From assembly GCF_014898055.3 (NCBI RefSeq), contig NW_023601104.1, positions 39,372,210 to 39,436,209 of the forward strand: a stretch of DNA of 64,000 nt. The letters run 5' to 3'. Every line of letters begins with the position of its first letter. Within the stretch, counting starts at the first letter, position 1. The notes below the pieces were generated by a model. The model ran no database searches. It was given only the letters and a program-made list of their open reading frames with translations, and was not told where the DNA came from. This DNA comes from Talpa occidentalis (Eukaryota > Chordata > Mammalia > Eulipotyphla > Talpidae). The position numbers and the translations under genes are program-made. Shown piece after piece: positions 44,411 to 57,149 of this stretch.

Positions 44411-45665
44411 AGCCAAAGGGGATCTCGCTCTTCTCCTGGCTCTGCATTTCCCTTTAGATTCCAGCAGCTCTTCCTACTGTGGTGGTAGAAGACAGAGATG
44501 CCTTGCTTGATCCCAGCGATGATGGTAGGGTCTGATAACTCACACTGAGGTACAATTGGGAGCACTGTCCTGTGGGACCAACAGAGTGAGGGCCGAGAAT
44601 ACAGGGCAGGCATGAGTGGGTCAGGGCTCCCAGCTCTGTTGTGTCTGTGGAGGACACTGGAGGAAAGGGAGCCTGTTTAGGAGAAAAAGGCCACCAGAAG
44701 GACAGTTCCTCCAACAGTACCTCCCTCTCTGAAGGGGTCTTCCATGCCCCTCCATCAAGGAAGCAAGGCCTTGCTTTAAATGAGTCATTTGCTTGGAAAT
44801 TGTGCCAGTCACTCATCTTCCAGCTCCTGCTTTTCTCCTGTTAGTCATCAGTGACAAGGAAAAGAACAGTACCACACTGGCTGGGAGATCTTGTCAAGGG
44901 GCAAGCCATGTAGGCGGGGAAGAGAGGAGAGCCCAGCATTATGCAGTGGAGGGGCCAAGTTTCACATCTACTTTGTGGGGACTTTTATAAAGTCACCAAG
45001 TCCAACCCTCTGTCCTCTGGCTGACCCTCTTAGACCTTTGGAATAAATAAAGCTTTCCCTCATTACAAGCAACCTTGTAATAGACCCCAAAGAGGCAAAT
45101 ATATGGATCATCTAGTGTTCTCAGAGCTTTACACACCTCTAGAAAACCTGGACTCAGGATCATGTTTCTGCCTTTAGAGTGGAAAATTTGAGCGGGATGG
45201 ATGAATTGGCTGATGCTAGTAGTTATACAGCCGGTAAGGGAGTTATTTCTTAACTTCTTACATCATACCATTTCAACACAAAAACACAAACTATTACACT
45301 TTCTAGGAATCCTACCCATCTAGGTTTCTTAATATAAACAGCTAGCTAGCACCCGTGTGCCAGGAGATAGTTCACAAACTCTGAGGACCTCCAGCATCAC
45401 CTTCTACTCCCAGCAGTCAAATCGACTCCTATTCCTTTCCACAATTGTCCTCTTCTCTGCCTTCTTGGTTCACACAAGAGGACACTGCTCAGGAGATTTC
45501 CTCACAAAATTGCTCAATTGTTTTTCATCTTGAGGAAAGAAACAGGGCAAAACCCAGAGGCTTAGTCTGGATGTTCAAATTCTTAGAAATCAGGATTGAA
45601 GTGACAGATTTATTTAAGGCTTGTTAAGATTCAGAATATGTCCATTTATTTTTAAGAATACAAAG
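44411..45665 (+). repeat. Segmental duplication block Y, copy 2
   Basis: Continuous with RNASE unit 2 and homologous to 5946-7200. Confidence 0.85.
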
Positions 45666-46280
45666 ACGTTTCTCTAGCATAATAAGTATACCTAGATCTA
45701 GATGACTTGTGGATTCTTTGGTGAGCCCAATATAAAATGTTGGTTCCCTTCAGTGCTTTGTGATCAACCATCAGGTCTACTACAAAAAAGACAAGAAGGG
45801 GCATTAAATACTTACCAACAGTTATCCATCTGGACATTCCTTTCCCATGTTAGAAGCAGCTAATGATGCCAACAATGTGATATTGTTTTAAAAGGCAGAC
45901 ATAGACAAATCAATAAAATATGAAAGAAAATGGCTAGAAAATTTTAATACAAAGAAAATACTAAAGCATTATCTTTAAGAAATATTTTAAGTAGGGAAAG
46001 TCAATGTAACTTAAAACTTTAAGAATTATTGTAACAGTTTGGAAATATAAAGAAATAAATGTATATTTTTATAAAAAGCTTATATTTAAAATAATTACAT
46101 ACAAATTAGTCAGCTGTGTCATGACAAGAGAATTAATAAACACACTCACACAAATCTAATGTGACTAAAAATTACATATATGGAAATTGCTAGTGTTTGA
46201 AATGAAGAAAGACGAGGTTGGCAACAAAAATGCTGGCTGACATGGTGCTTATAATACAATCTAGCATTTTGTTTTTGTTT
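45666..46280. other. AT-rich spacer between Y and X
   Basis: AT-rich, no open frame or named repeat. It has no counterpart in the 5-7-kb copy. Confidence 0.45.
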
Positions 46281-46543
46281 TTGTTCTTTTTTAAGATTTA
46301 TTTTCCTTTACTTATGCACACAAGAACTTAGATGTAGGGATGAGAGGGATCAACTGAGACTGAATGGGGAGCAGAACAGGCAGAGCTACTGAAACACACT
46401 GTTATTGGGAGCAGCAGGCAAGACAGAAGAGGTCTGCTGTGCCACGTGGGTTAGCTCCCTGGCTGGGGATAGAACTCATGCCACAGTGACTGACAATATT
46501 GAGAGCGCTGAGACTTTAAACCCCTGCACCACCAGGGAGGCCC
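46281..46543 (-). mobile_element. Older SINE shared by both X copies
   Basis: TTTTAAGATTTATTTTCCTTTAC to CACCAGGGAGGCCC. Uninterrupted version of the SINE that the ERV split at 4862. Confidence 0.88.
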
Positions 46544-47575
46544 AATCTAGCATTTGTCTTAGTGAATTCATTGCACATTTTGACTGCCAGTCCCCACATT
46601 TGTTGGCTCAAACTCAATTTGTTTTTCAGGAGAAAACATGCAAGATCATAAAATATCCAGATATAAACCTAAATGATATTTTTTAATAACTGAAAGGATG
46701 TATAATTGCCACATTTCCTGAACTGCAGAAGTCAGCTAGAGCAATATACTCTAAAGAGGAAGAATACAAAGATGTTTGGGCAGTGTCTATTCTAGATTCT
46801 GCAAGGATTTGTATGACATACAGTGTTTATAGATAGAAAGAGTCTGGGTCAAGTTGATTAGCAAAATAAAGGATTGTTCAGTAAAAACATCTTTCCTCAG
46901 GGGAGGCAGGGCTGTCTTAACTTAATTACCAGATAACTTAATTATCTGGTGGGCAAAGAATTTGAGAGAAAGGAGAGGACTGAACTATTGAAGTGTTGGT
47001 GGACACCAGGCAATAACAGGGATCTACAGGTGAAATATTTGGGTCTAGTCGCTGCACTCAATGGATTCACAGGCAATTCTGCTGCTTTGGGTCCTTGTTT
47101 TCACATATAATTTCTGACATTCCTTGCCATACCTCAGCCAGATTCATACATTTTTAAATGTATCTAAGAAAAGTATCTAAAAAATTTAGGCAGTGGGCCT
47201 TCTTAGTGGCTTAGGTATGAAGTCTCAACACTGTCACCACTACAGCCTGAGTACGATCCCAGCCAGGGAGCAAACCCACATGGTGCGGCAGACCTCTCCT
47301 GTTTCATCTGCTGCTCCCAAAGCAGTGTATTTCAGTAGATCCACTTGTTCTGCTCTGTCTCTGGTGAATCCTGTCATCACCCATTCCTCTGGCTATTCCA
47401 TGCAAAAATAAATTAATAGTTTTAGGCAAAGAATTAGATAGTAAGAAAAAGAAAGATACACATAAGATAACAATGTTATGTGTCAGTTTTATATATTAGT
47501 GTTCACCACATAGGTTTAAAGTGTTCTTAGACATCTTACTAAACACTGAGGGGTGGGGGAAATCCTCCTGAATCC
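46544..47575 (+). repeat. Segmental duplication block X, copy 2
   Basis: Homologous to 5067-5945; the longer copy includes about 150 bases (about 46760-46910) not in copy 1. Confidence 0.85.
47195..47412 (+). mobile_element. Diverged SINE shared by both X copies
   Basis: Counterpart of 5555-5793, with GGGCCTTCTTAGTGGC head. Confidence 0.8.
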
Positions 47576-48394
47576 AACATTAGTAACTCTTTAATACAAT
47601 GACTCCATTCTACATCTTAAGGAAAGTCATGGATGAAGTGACCAAGCCACACTTTAGGGCTGACTGCCCAGCTCCACAAATAGCCTCTTCCCACAGCCTT
47701 GGATAAAGCTGGACCATGGGGAAAGAGGTTTCGGAGTTCAGCCTCAGAAAGTGACAAGGCAGAGAAGCCACTGTAGGAAAGGTATAAACTCAGGTGCCAG
47801 ATGGAACAAAACCCTCTCCTCTGCCTAAGGAGACGATACTACACGACACTAGCATGCTTCGTGATATTTCCAACCTCAGTAAAAACACAGTTACTCACAT
47901 GAAGACTAATGGAATGAGCTAACAAGGATTTGAATATAAAGTGTTTTTGTAGCGACACCACCACAAACCAGGTAATCAGCAGTGCTGCAGAGCAACTATT
48001 ATATACTGTGATCAATATAAGTGGACAAATGTAAGCACACTAGTTTAATTGGTATGTTCTAAAAGCATGGGATTCACTGGCAGGGACATGACAGGGGCCC
48101 TTGTAGATATAAGGGATGAGAACTTCCAGAATGGAGATTCCCCTTCCCTCTCTCACATCCTAGAATATATATCTTATTATGCAATCAGCATTATCACCTA
48201 GAAAATAAGACTGAAAATAAAGACAGATCATCCTGGATGAGTGTTCCTATTTCAGAGAAGAAGAAACAGCAACAAGAAGAGGGGAAGTATCTATCCTAAA
48301 TATACTGTGTAGCCAGTTTCATCAAGAGGCAGCCCCAAATAAATGAAACGCTCCAGCTTCAGAGGGAGACACTCCTAAATCTGCTATGGTCTGT
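47576..48394. other. No recognisable feature
   Basis: Unannotated sequence after the duplication ends. No significant open frame. Confidence 0.4.
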
Positions 48395-48500
48395 CACTAC
48401 AGTAGTCTCCTTGCTCATGTGTAAAATGAGACTAATAATATCTACCTAGCAGGTTGCTGTGAGGGTTAAATAAATCAATTTAAGTAAAGGGCTTACTTCA
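48395..48500 (-). repeat. MIR SINE fragment
   Basis: TGTGTAAAATGAGACTAATAAT, TAGCAGGTTGCTGTGAGG and AAGTAAAGGGCTTA match the MIR core in reverse. Confidence 0.75.
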
Positions 48501-48653
48501 TAGAAGGTTCTTGCAGTTTGGTCTAAAAATTTCTATGTGTGATTAGAAACTAAGTTAGTTGTCCATACTTGCATCTAAGTTTATCTAACGTGTCTAAGCG
48601 GGTATTCCTTGCATTCTGTCCAGTATTAAAGACCAGTAATAACACTGGCTGGA

Positions 48654-48953
48654 GGGCCTCCCCGGTGGCGCAGTGGTTGAGCGCTGGGTTGCGAAGCTGC
48701 CCACAGCCTCTGCGGCGCCGGTTCGATCCCCAGCTGCTCCCCGGCCACCAGAGGATGGCGCGCAGACTTCTTCTGCCGCCCGCTGCTCCCCTCATCAGTG
48801 TACTTCGGTCCTTCTGCCTGCTCTGCTCCCCGCTCTGGCTCTGGTGAATTCTCTCACCCTCCCGCGCTTCTGACTGTACCTAGTGTATGTATAAACAAAA
48901 CAAACAAATAAATAAATAAATAAAACATGCCTCTATTAAAAAAAATAAATAAA
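48654..48953 (+). mobile_element. tRNA-derived SINE, extended-tail type
   Basis: GGGCCTCCCCGGTGGCGCAG head, catgcctctatt tail, target duplication taacactggctgga (48640 and 48954). Confidence 0.93.
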
Positions 48954-49229
48954 TAACACTGGCTGGAAACAATGCTGACTTCTCCATGCAGATAAGGTTA
49001 GAGTCAGAATTGCGCTTACATTGGCCAGTAGAGTGTCTGCTCTGGCCACAACTCAGGGATCCCCTCATACTTACAGCGCCTGTTATCCTGGGTCTCCCTT
49101 CAGTGGCTGGATTCTTCAGGGCAGTGCCTGGACAGAGGCCAGGCACTTGTGTCTCCCCTTTGAGGCTTTCTCTGACCGTCTGCCTCCCTCCCTGTACAGG
49201 TTGCATATATATCATTTCATCATTTATTC

Positions 49230-49400
49230 TGCTAAAAAAATTTCTGAGTCATGATTATGTATCAGGCTGCAGATTGGTGTTATCAATTTAAGGGCAAAGA
49301 TGAGGTCTGTGCTTTCATGGAATTTAGAGCCTAGTGGGGGAAATACATATTAACCAAATAACTACCCAACCTGATGTACGATTAAAGTCTAAATGAATGC
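49230..49400 (+). repeat. Ancient L2/MIR-type repeat
   Basis: TTATGTATCAGGCTGCAGATT, AAAGATGAGGTCTGTGCTTTCA and TAGAGCCTAGTGGGGGAAATAC follow the order of an old mammalian interspersed repeat (CTATGTGCCAGGC...AGTCTAGTGGGGGAGA). Confidence 0.55.
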
Positions 49401-50549
49401 CAAGAAGGAGAGGCATCCACAGGCATGAGAGGACTAACAAAGACTAGAGTGTGAGGGGTCAGGATGACTCCCCTGAGGAAATGCTGCTGCGGGTTTAGGA
49501 CAATGCCGTGGACGGCAGTTGTTACAGAGAGTTGATAAATGAAAAAACTGAGGATCAGAAAAGAAGTTTCCCAAATGACAAACCTTGATAGGGCAGCCAC
49601 ATAACCTGTAACCTGATTTGGCTGAATTACAAATTTTTCCCTTATTTATACCAAAATACCCCAAAGGAGGGGAATTTCACACACTAATTTTAGAATGGAA
49701 ATTTGACCAGATGAAGGACTAGGGCCTCCGTCCTTACCATAAATGGAGAAATGTTTTTTTCTTCTAGTGCTCATGTTCTCACCACAGTTAACTAGAGCAG
49801 GTGCATTAGCACTGGCTATACCTCAGCCCAGCAGTTGCTACTCAGGGTCTGGAACCCACCAATTCCAGGTCCAGTTCTGATTCTATCCAATGTGCCCCTG
49901 GGGGAGTCCCAGAGTGTCCATCTCCTGGGTTGATTGAGGTTGGGGCGTTTGGGTGATCTTTTTGATTATTGTTATCAGCAACTAAAACCCACTTTAGTCA
50001 GATTTCCTCACTGTCACTCATGTCTCTGCTCCAGGGCTCCATCCAGCAAACCACTTTACACTGAGTTGTCCCTTCTCCTTAAGCTCCTCTCAGTGAGACA
50101 ATTTCCCCAACTGTCCTTGTTTTTGATGATCCTCACATTTTTATGGATAATCAGTAAGGCATTTTGTAAAATGTGACTGTTGTGTTTTTAAATCAATTTC
50201 TCTTTGCAATAGGCAAAATTGTTAGGCCCAGGCATATCACTCCGCTGTAGGTGAGGGGGCAGGGGGTTGTAGATTACTGTTGTGTCGATGCTGTGGTAAC
50301 TATGAAAGCTCCTTGGTAGTGAGGTTTGTTTGTTTTTAGTTTCCAGTTTTTTTTTAATTTATTTATCTATATATATTTTATATCATTGTTCATTTTTGTA
50401 CAATGTTTGCTTTCTCCTCTCACATGTAGTCCCCGTAATAGTCCCCCTACCTATTCACCCATGCATCGACCCCATAGTCCCTTTTGCTCTACCGTCCCTG
50501 TTTTGATACCTCTTCCTCCCTCTCTGCTACAGAATGTCTCTGATTTATA

Positions 50550-51010
50550 GCTGCCTTTTGGTTGGAAACAGCCTAAAAGCCCCAAAGAGACAAATCGATC
50601 AAGAGGATGTGGTATAACATACACAATGGAATACTACTCAGCAGTTAAAAAAGATAAACTCATGCCATTTGCAGCAACGTCGATGGAGCTGGAAGGAATT
50701 ATGCTCAGTGAAATAAATCAGAAGGAAAAAAATCAGATGGTCTCACTGAGGGAGTGAATATAGGGAAACTGAACAAAGGGTCAGGAACAAGACAAAACTT
50801 GGAGGTAAACCACAGAACTGAGGAAAACAACAGGGGAGTGGTCAAAACGGGAAAGGAGCACAAGGGACGGGGTGATGGTTCACAGGTGCCATGGAAGGGA
50901 GGGGGACAATTACAGGGACTACACCTGAAGGGGAAAAATAAAAATTTATATAAAAATAAACAATGATACAGGAAAATGAAAAAATTAATGAAAATAAATA
51001 AATAATTTTA
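50550..51010 (+). mobile_element. L1 3' end
   Basis: GATGTGGTATAACATACACAATGG, AATACTACTCAGCAG and TGGAGCTGGAAGGAATTATG are the classic end of L1 ORF2, followed by a 3' UTR and an A-rich tail. The preceding 50340-50550 looks like an inverted L1 3' piece, as in twin-primed insertions (inference). Confidence 0.8.
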
Positions 51011-52032
51011 AAATAAATAAAAGCCACTCAGCCTAAGTGGAGGGACAAGCTGGTGCTCTCCTGGTAGGGCACAGCAAGCCCCATGGCGCCCTCTGCAGGT
51101 CAGTGCGGCGGATGCGCCTCTGCTGGGGAAGGAGATGGAGCCACCAGGGCACAGCTGCAACTGGCCAGGATCTGGAGCAGGATAAGAGAGCTTTTGAATT
51201 ACATAGGCGCGGGGGATCAAACTGGCTCAGAAAGCATCACCCTAAGGTGCGGCCAAGCCTTAGCGAAATATACGTTCGCCCCCTCCTACCTCACACTCTG
51301 CGCACCTAGCAAAGATTCCGCAGGTGAAAGGGAAACCTGCTGACACCAAGTAAGTCCCAGCCCAGGCTGTCCCAGCGGCCCCTGCACACATCTGGCAAAA
51401 GAAGCAATTATCCTGGAGGAGACAAAGTGGCCCTTCTCCTGTCGTCCCCCCAGGCCTCCTCACCCCATACCCTGCCATGTGAGGCAACCCAAGAGTCAGC
51501 AGACTGGGCTCAGTGAAGGATGCAGATTCTGGAAGAAATGGAATACAGGTGAGGAGCACAGAGACACTCCAGTCAGGGCACTGAGGCACTGAACCCTCCC
51601 ACCTGCCAGTGTAGGACCTGGGGGCTCAGACCTAGCAGTGCAAATAAACCCGCTGGTTCCCACATAGGCTCGGCCTACAAAACCCTAGGCCTGAAATGCC
51701 AGCCAGGGAGCCAGAGCCCAGAGACACTGCACACTGGATGATTTTGAGTTTTCAGAGAGTGAGGAAACAGTTATCTGCTCAGGACTCTGGCAACCTGCAG
51801 GCAGGGCACTGTGTGTGTCATTCATCCTTTGGAGCTCAGGTGAGTGCAGGCGATGAAGGGCTGCAGATCTTGGAGACAACCCCTGCCCTGAATCCCAGGG
51901 TAGTAGCAACTGGACCTCCCTGGATCCCTGGCCTGCTGTATCACCTGTGCAAGTCCTGAGCCTGGGAGAAAACAGATAAGTGGATTAGTCTTTCTGGAAA
52001 GACATATCAAGAGAAGTTTAGATAAAAACATT
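51011..52032. other. No recognisable gene
   Basis: Contains the diverged partner (51068-51155) of 37085-37170. Otherwise unassigned; frames up to about 110 codons look random. Confidence 0.4.
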
Positions 52033-53574
52033 AGAAGCAAATTTCTTTTTTTTTAATAATTTTTATTTTTATATTCCCCATACAATTGCAACCCCCCTCA
52101 TTTTGACCCCAATCCCTCCCCTCCCGTCCCCCACCCCCCAAAAAGTGTCTCTGGTTCATAGCTTTTTGTTGATTTTGATTTTCACTTTCTTATAGTTATT
52201 CATTTTCCTGGTCCCTTATTTAAGTTTTCTAGATTCCTGCTATGAGTGAGACCATCCGGTATTTTTCTTTTTCTTTTTGGCTTATTTCGCTGAGCATGAT
52301 CCCTTCTAGCTCCATCCATGTTGCTGCAAATTGCATGTGTTTATCTTTTTTGAATGCTGAGTAATATTCCATGGTGTATATGAACCACATCTTCTTGATC
52401 CAGTCATCTATTTTTGGGCATTTGGGTTGTTTCCAAAACTTAGCTATTGTAAACAGTGCTGCTATAAACATAGGGGTGCAGGTGCTCTTTGGAATTAATG
52501 TTTCTGTGTCCTTTGGGTAAATACCTAGGAGTGGAATTGCTGGATCATATGGAAGCTCTATGTTTAGTAGGTCCAGAAATCTCCACACAGCTCTCCATAG
52601 TGGTTGGACCAGTTTGCACTCCCACCAACAGTGCAGGAGAGTTCCTTTTTCTCCACATCCTCGCCAACATTTGTTATCGCTAGTTTTTTTTTGTTTGTTT
52701 GTTTTTTGTTTTTGTTTTTTTTTTAATAGAGGCATGTTTTCTTTGTTTGTTTGTTTGTTTGTTTTTTGTTTATACATGCACTGGGTACAGTCAGAAGGGC
52801 GGGAGGGTGAGAGAATTCACCAGAGCCAGAGCGGGGAACAGAACAGGCAAAAGGACCGAAGTACGCTGCTGAGGGGAGCAGCGGGCGGCAGGAGAGGTCT
52901 GCGCGCCTTGCGGGACCCTCCTCCGGTGGCCGGGAAGCAGCCGGGGATTGAACCGGCGCCGCAGAGGCCGCGGGCAGCTTCGCAACCCAGCGCTCAACCG
53001 CTGCGCCACCGGGGAGGCCCTATTGCTAGTTTTTTTAATGTGTGCCATTCTCACTGGTGTAAGATGGCATCTCATGGTAGTTTTGATTTGCATTTCCCTG
53101 ATAACAAGTGATGTTGAACATTTTTTCATATGCCTGTTGGCCATTTGCATTTCCCCTTCAGAGAAGTTTCTTTTTAGCTCTTCTGCCCATTTTTTGACTG
53201 GATTATTTTCTTTGTTGTTGTTGAGTCTCATCAGCTCTTTGCAGATTTTTGTGATCAGCCCTTTATCATTAGTGTTGTGTGCAAAAATGTTCTCCCAATC
53301 GGTGGGGTTTCTCTTTGTTTTTGTTATTGTCTCTTTTGCTGTGCAGAAGCTCTTTAATTTGATGTAGTCCCAGCTGTTGATCTTTGCCTTCACTATCACT
53401 GCTTTGGGTGATGTGTCTGTAAAGATGTCTTTGATGTGCATATCATGTAGTGTTTTGCCTATATTTCCTTCTATGTATTTTATGGTTTCAGGTCTTATGT
53501 CTAGTTCTTTAATCCATTTTGAGTTGATTTTTGTGTATGGTGTGAGGTAGTGGTCAAGTAGAAGCAAGTTTCTT
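52033..53574 (-). mobile_element. 5'-truncated L1 (ORF2 C-terminus and 3' UTR)
   Basis: On the minus strand the frame encodes the C-terminal part of L1 ORF2p, including [19 protein letters not shown] (the cysteine motif region) and the FIYTMEYYSAFKK end, then the 3' UTR and A tail. Flanking gaagcaaatttctt / gaagcaagtttctt is the target duplication. A SINE splits it at 52700-53020. Reading frame is well kept, so this L1 is fairly young. Confidence 0.9.
52700..53020 (-). mobile_element. SINE, extended-tail type, inside the L1
   Basis: rc(catgcctctatt) near 52730 to CACCGGGGAGGCCC. Target duplication resembling ttgctagttttttt on both sides. Confidence 0.92.
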
Positions 53575-53679
53575 AGTTGATGTAGACCAGGTTAATTATT
53601 CTTTTTCAGAATACCATGAGCTTCCTTTCAATTAAACACATTCAAACAGAGTAAAGTGTTAATACCCAAAACTAAAACC

Positions 53680-55500
53680 TTAGGGCATGTTTGTTGCTCT
53701 GTAGCCAGGCGCAAAGCCTCCGTGAGGGTGATAAGCCCAGCTTCTTGGGATGTGCTCTTGGGAATAGGGGCCTGGTATAAATAATGTGATAACTATCATT
53801 GTAAGGGTTGTCTGCTATTATTGAAAACCCCGTTCCTGGCTGTGGTGTTTTGATGGAGCTCCCATCTATGAAGCAGTCTGGGGCCCCAGGAATGCAGGTG
53901 TCTTGAATGTGGGCACAAGGAATGTGTGCTAGGTCCAGTACTTCAGGACATGAGTGAAGCTGATGTCCAGGAGATTTGATTTCCAGAAGGAGCATAGCAG
54001 GGTTGAGGGTGTTAATTCGGTGTAGGGTGATGTTGGGGTTAAGAAAGTGAGCATGGAGCAGCTGAGCTCAGGAAACGGGTAAGGCAGAGAAAGTTCAATG
54101 GCTGAGAAGGTCTTAGAGAGAATGTGAGGATAGGACCTGAGGGTTGGTGACAGAGTCCAATTGTTTTGATAAATAGGCCACTGGAAGATATGTGTCACCT
54201 CTCTTTTTACAAAGGAGGGTGAGGGCGTGTGCCTTGGTCGAGTGGATAAAGAGAAAGAGGTAGAAAGGTTGGTGGGGGGTGGGAAGGGCTAGGGAAGGGA
54301 CGGAAAAGGTGGGGGAGTGAGTGGATGAGGGCCTTGGGGGGGATGCCAGGGGTTTCTGAAGGTCACCTCAGGTAGCCTCGTAGAGAGGTTTGGTTACGAG
54401 AGAAGTTAGGGATCCACATGTGGAAAAACTGAAGAGGCCAAGAACTGAGAAGAGGTAGGGGAACATCCTGGAGGGCCTTGAGGCAGTCGGGGGAATGGTC
54501 CAGGGACCAGGAGATATAAGAAGGCCAAGATAGGTGACAGATGGTTGGGACAGTTGGGCCTTGGCCCTGGAGATGCAGTGACCCCAGGAGGCCAGGGCCT
54601 TGAGGAGGCTGGCAGTATGAGCCTGTCTAATGGGCTCTGATGGACTACAGAGGAGGAGGTCATCTGCATACGGAAGTAGGGAGCTAGGCTTAAGGTCTAG
54701 CATGGCTAGGTCTGATTGGAGGGCCTGACCATAAAAATGTGTGCTGTCCCGAAAGCCCTGTAGCAGTACAGTCACATGAGTTGTTGGGAGTGATGGGTGT
54801 CTGGGTCTGTCCAAGTGAAAGTGAACAGGGGCTGTGACTCTTGGTGTAGGGGAATGGTAAAAAAAAGGCATCCTTTAAATCAAGGTCAGTGAAGGGAGAA
54901 GTGCCCGGAGAAACTAGGGAGAAAGGGTTATATGAGTTAGGGACCACAGGGTGGGTGGGGGTGGTGGCCTTGTTGACCTGTCTGAGGTCCTGGACAAGGT
55001 GGTACTGGCCGTTGGGTTTACGAATTCCAAGGATGGGGTTGTTGTGGGAGCAATGTGTTCAAATAAGGAGGTGTGCCTTGAGAAGGCGGGGATGGGGGGA
55101 TAGGGGTTGGGTGTTTACGGGTTTAAGCCCCCTGAGTGTTTAAATAGTGAGAGGATATTGTTGAGCCCTAACCAAGGTGGTGGGGTTTTGGCGTATGACT
55201 CTGACAGGGGGTGGTGGGTGGCTATCCGGAGGTTAACCATGTCCCAGACCCGAGGATCCATGTGTGGGTCTGGGACAGGAAGTGAGGTTTGAGGAAGAAG
55301 GCTTGCACTCCGAGTGTCAGTTTGCAGAGAAAGGGACATGTACCAGACTGGGCCCTCCATGCTGCCACCTCAAGTAAGGGGAGCACAGGTTTGGGTTGAG
55401 GCTGGGTCTGGGAATGAGTGTGGGGGCATGGTCTGGTCTGGGGCTGAAAGGGAGTGTCTGCAAGAAGGAACTAATGAGGTGAGCAAGTTTTGTGGAGAGA
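53680..55500 (-). pseudogene. Gammaretrovirus-like ERV pol remnant
   Basis: On the minus strand, from 55500 downward: RT N-terminus with PILGIRKPNG and VQDLRQVNK words (about 54950-55060), LDLKDAFF (about 54880), the polymerase box YADDLLL with YADD at 54659-54670, VTYLGLLISP, then an RNase H-like DGSS segment (about 53850). Frameshifts and stops break it everywhere. Class I (gamma-like) by motif type. Confidence 0.85.
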
Positions 55501-55710
55501 AGGGCGAGAGCGAAGAGCAAAGAAAAACCTGCACTTAGGGGACCTCAGACCATTTGCCATTTCGATGGAAGAAATTATCCAACTCTTGGAAAATGTCAGG
55601 ATCAAGAGTGCCGAATTCAGGCCATCGGTTGTTACTGTCTAGGCTGCAAGTGGGCCAGATATGGGTAGAGAGCTGAATGAGCCATTTGAACTTTAGATCT
55701 GGGGTCAACC
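55501..55710 (-). pseudogene. ERV gag remnant
   Basis: Minus-strand words W.LIQLSTHIWPT and ELDNFFHRNGKW lie upstream of the pol remnant and resemble a gamma-type matrix region. Short and broken. Confidence 0.5.
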
Positions 55711-55799
55711 CCATCTTATATTTTTATTATTTTTTTTAATTTTTTACAACTTTTTCATTTTTAAACAATATTTACTTCCCCACCCCCTCAGATGGTGAC

Positions 55800-55960
55800 A
55801 GGGTTGGTGAAAGGGTTGATGACAGGGTCCAATTGTTTTGATAAATAGGCTACTAGAAGGTATATGTCACCTCCCTTTTGACAAAGAAGGGCAAGGACCT
55901 AAGCCTTGGTCGAGTGGATAAAGAGAAAGAGGTAGAAGTGTTAGTAGGGGTTGGGAATTT
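55800..55960 (-). repeat. Second copy of a pol segment
   Basis: CCAATTGTTTTGATAAATAGGC and CTTGGTCGAGTGGATAAAGA occur both here and at 54145-54290, same orientation, so a second related ERV fragment lies upstream of the first. Confidence 0.75.
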
Positions 55961-56069
55961 CCTTCCCCAAGGCACCCTTGCACCATCACCTCAGTCCCCT
56001 GTGTTCCTCCCTCCCTCCCTCTGATCCCTCTCCCTCCCCCTCCCCCTCCCCTGCAGGGTATCTCTGATT

Positions 56070-56920
56070 TATAATTGTCCATTTTTGCTTTGTTATGTTT
56101 TGTGCTGTTATTATTTTTTCCCCTGATGTCTTATTTGTTTCCCCTATATTCCCCTATCCCATTTTTAGAGAGGTTGTGGAGGAGACATCCTATAGGAGAC
56201 CTGGGGGAGATGATGGGGTGTTGCCCATATGGGGCGTGGAAGCTCAAAAGAAGGCAGAGATCGAAGGGGGCCTTTAATGGTGGCTGTAAGAGCAGAATCC
56301 AACAGGCGTCCCTGTGGTTCTGTCTACCCACGTCTCCAGTTCAGCTACAGGAGGGGGTCACCATGACCCTAGATGAGATCCCATGAGGCACCTGCACAGG
56401 ATGGAAGAGGTAAAAAGGAGGTAAGAAGGGAGGAGAAGGGACAGAAAGAGACAGAGAGAGAAGAGGGGGAGGGAGCAGTGACAGGGTATAGGCATCAGCT
56501 GTCTGGTTAGTGTGGGGATTAGGGGATCCTACCTCCAACACTGACCTGTGGTGGACATGGTCGGACAAGAGGGCAGAATGGTCCTTCATCTGATGGCCCA
56601 GAAAGTCAGAGTGAGGACTAGCAAATTGAGGTTTGCCAGGAAGTCCAATAGAGGACTAGGACAGTACTTTCTCCGCTCAAGCAGCAGTGAGGCTGCGGGG
56701 GTCCATACTCCCATTGGGAGGAGGACCCCAGGTCCACTTCCATTTAGCCTTAGTGAACTGGGAGTATTCCTGGGTCCTCAGAAGCTTAGGGAGGGAAACA
56801 GAGTCGGGGGAGGGAGGAAGGAAAGAGCAGAAGCCAGGAGGAAGAGGGGGAGTACAGGCCAAGGCCTAACTCCACATCCTCAACCTGGGTTTCCCACCAG
56901 GTTGTTAGAAAAGAAGGAAG
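56070..56920. other. Possible further ERV sequence, unassigned
   Basis: Purine-rich plus strand, no clear domain. Context suggests more minus-strand ERV gag/leader, without direct proof. Confidence 0.3.
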
Positions 56921-57128
56921 CCAACTGCAGCACGAGTTTGATCCCCGGCCAGGGAGCAACCCACATGGCGCAGCAGACCTCTCCTGACTTGTCCACTGCT
57001 CCCCTCAGCAGCGTATTTCAGTCAGTCTGCCTGTTCTGTTCCCTACACTGTCTCTGGCGAATCCTCTTACCTCTCCGCACCTCTGGCCCACACCCCAGCT
57101 CTTGTATGCATAAATAACTAAATATTTA
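56920..57128 (+). mobile_element. 5'-truncated SINE
   Basis: Starts within the tRNA-like part (GAGTTTGATCCCCGG B-box) and ends AACTAAATATTTAAAAAAG. Confidence 0.85.
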
Positions 57129-57149
57129 AAAAAGAAGAAAAAGAAGAAG

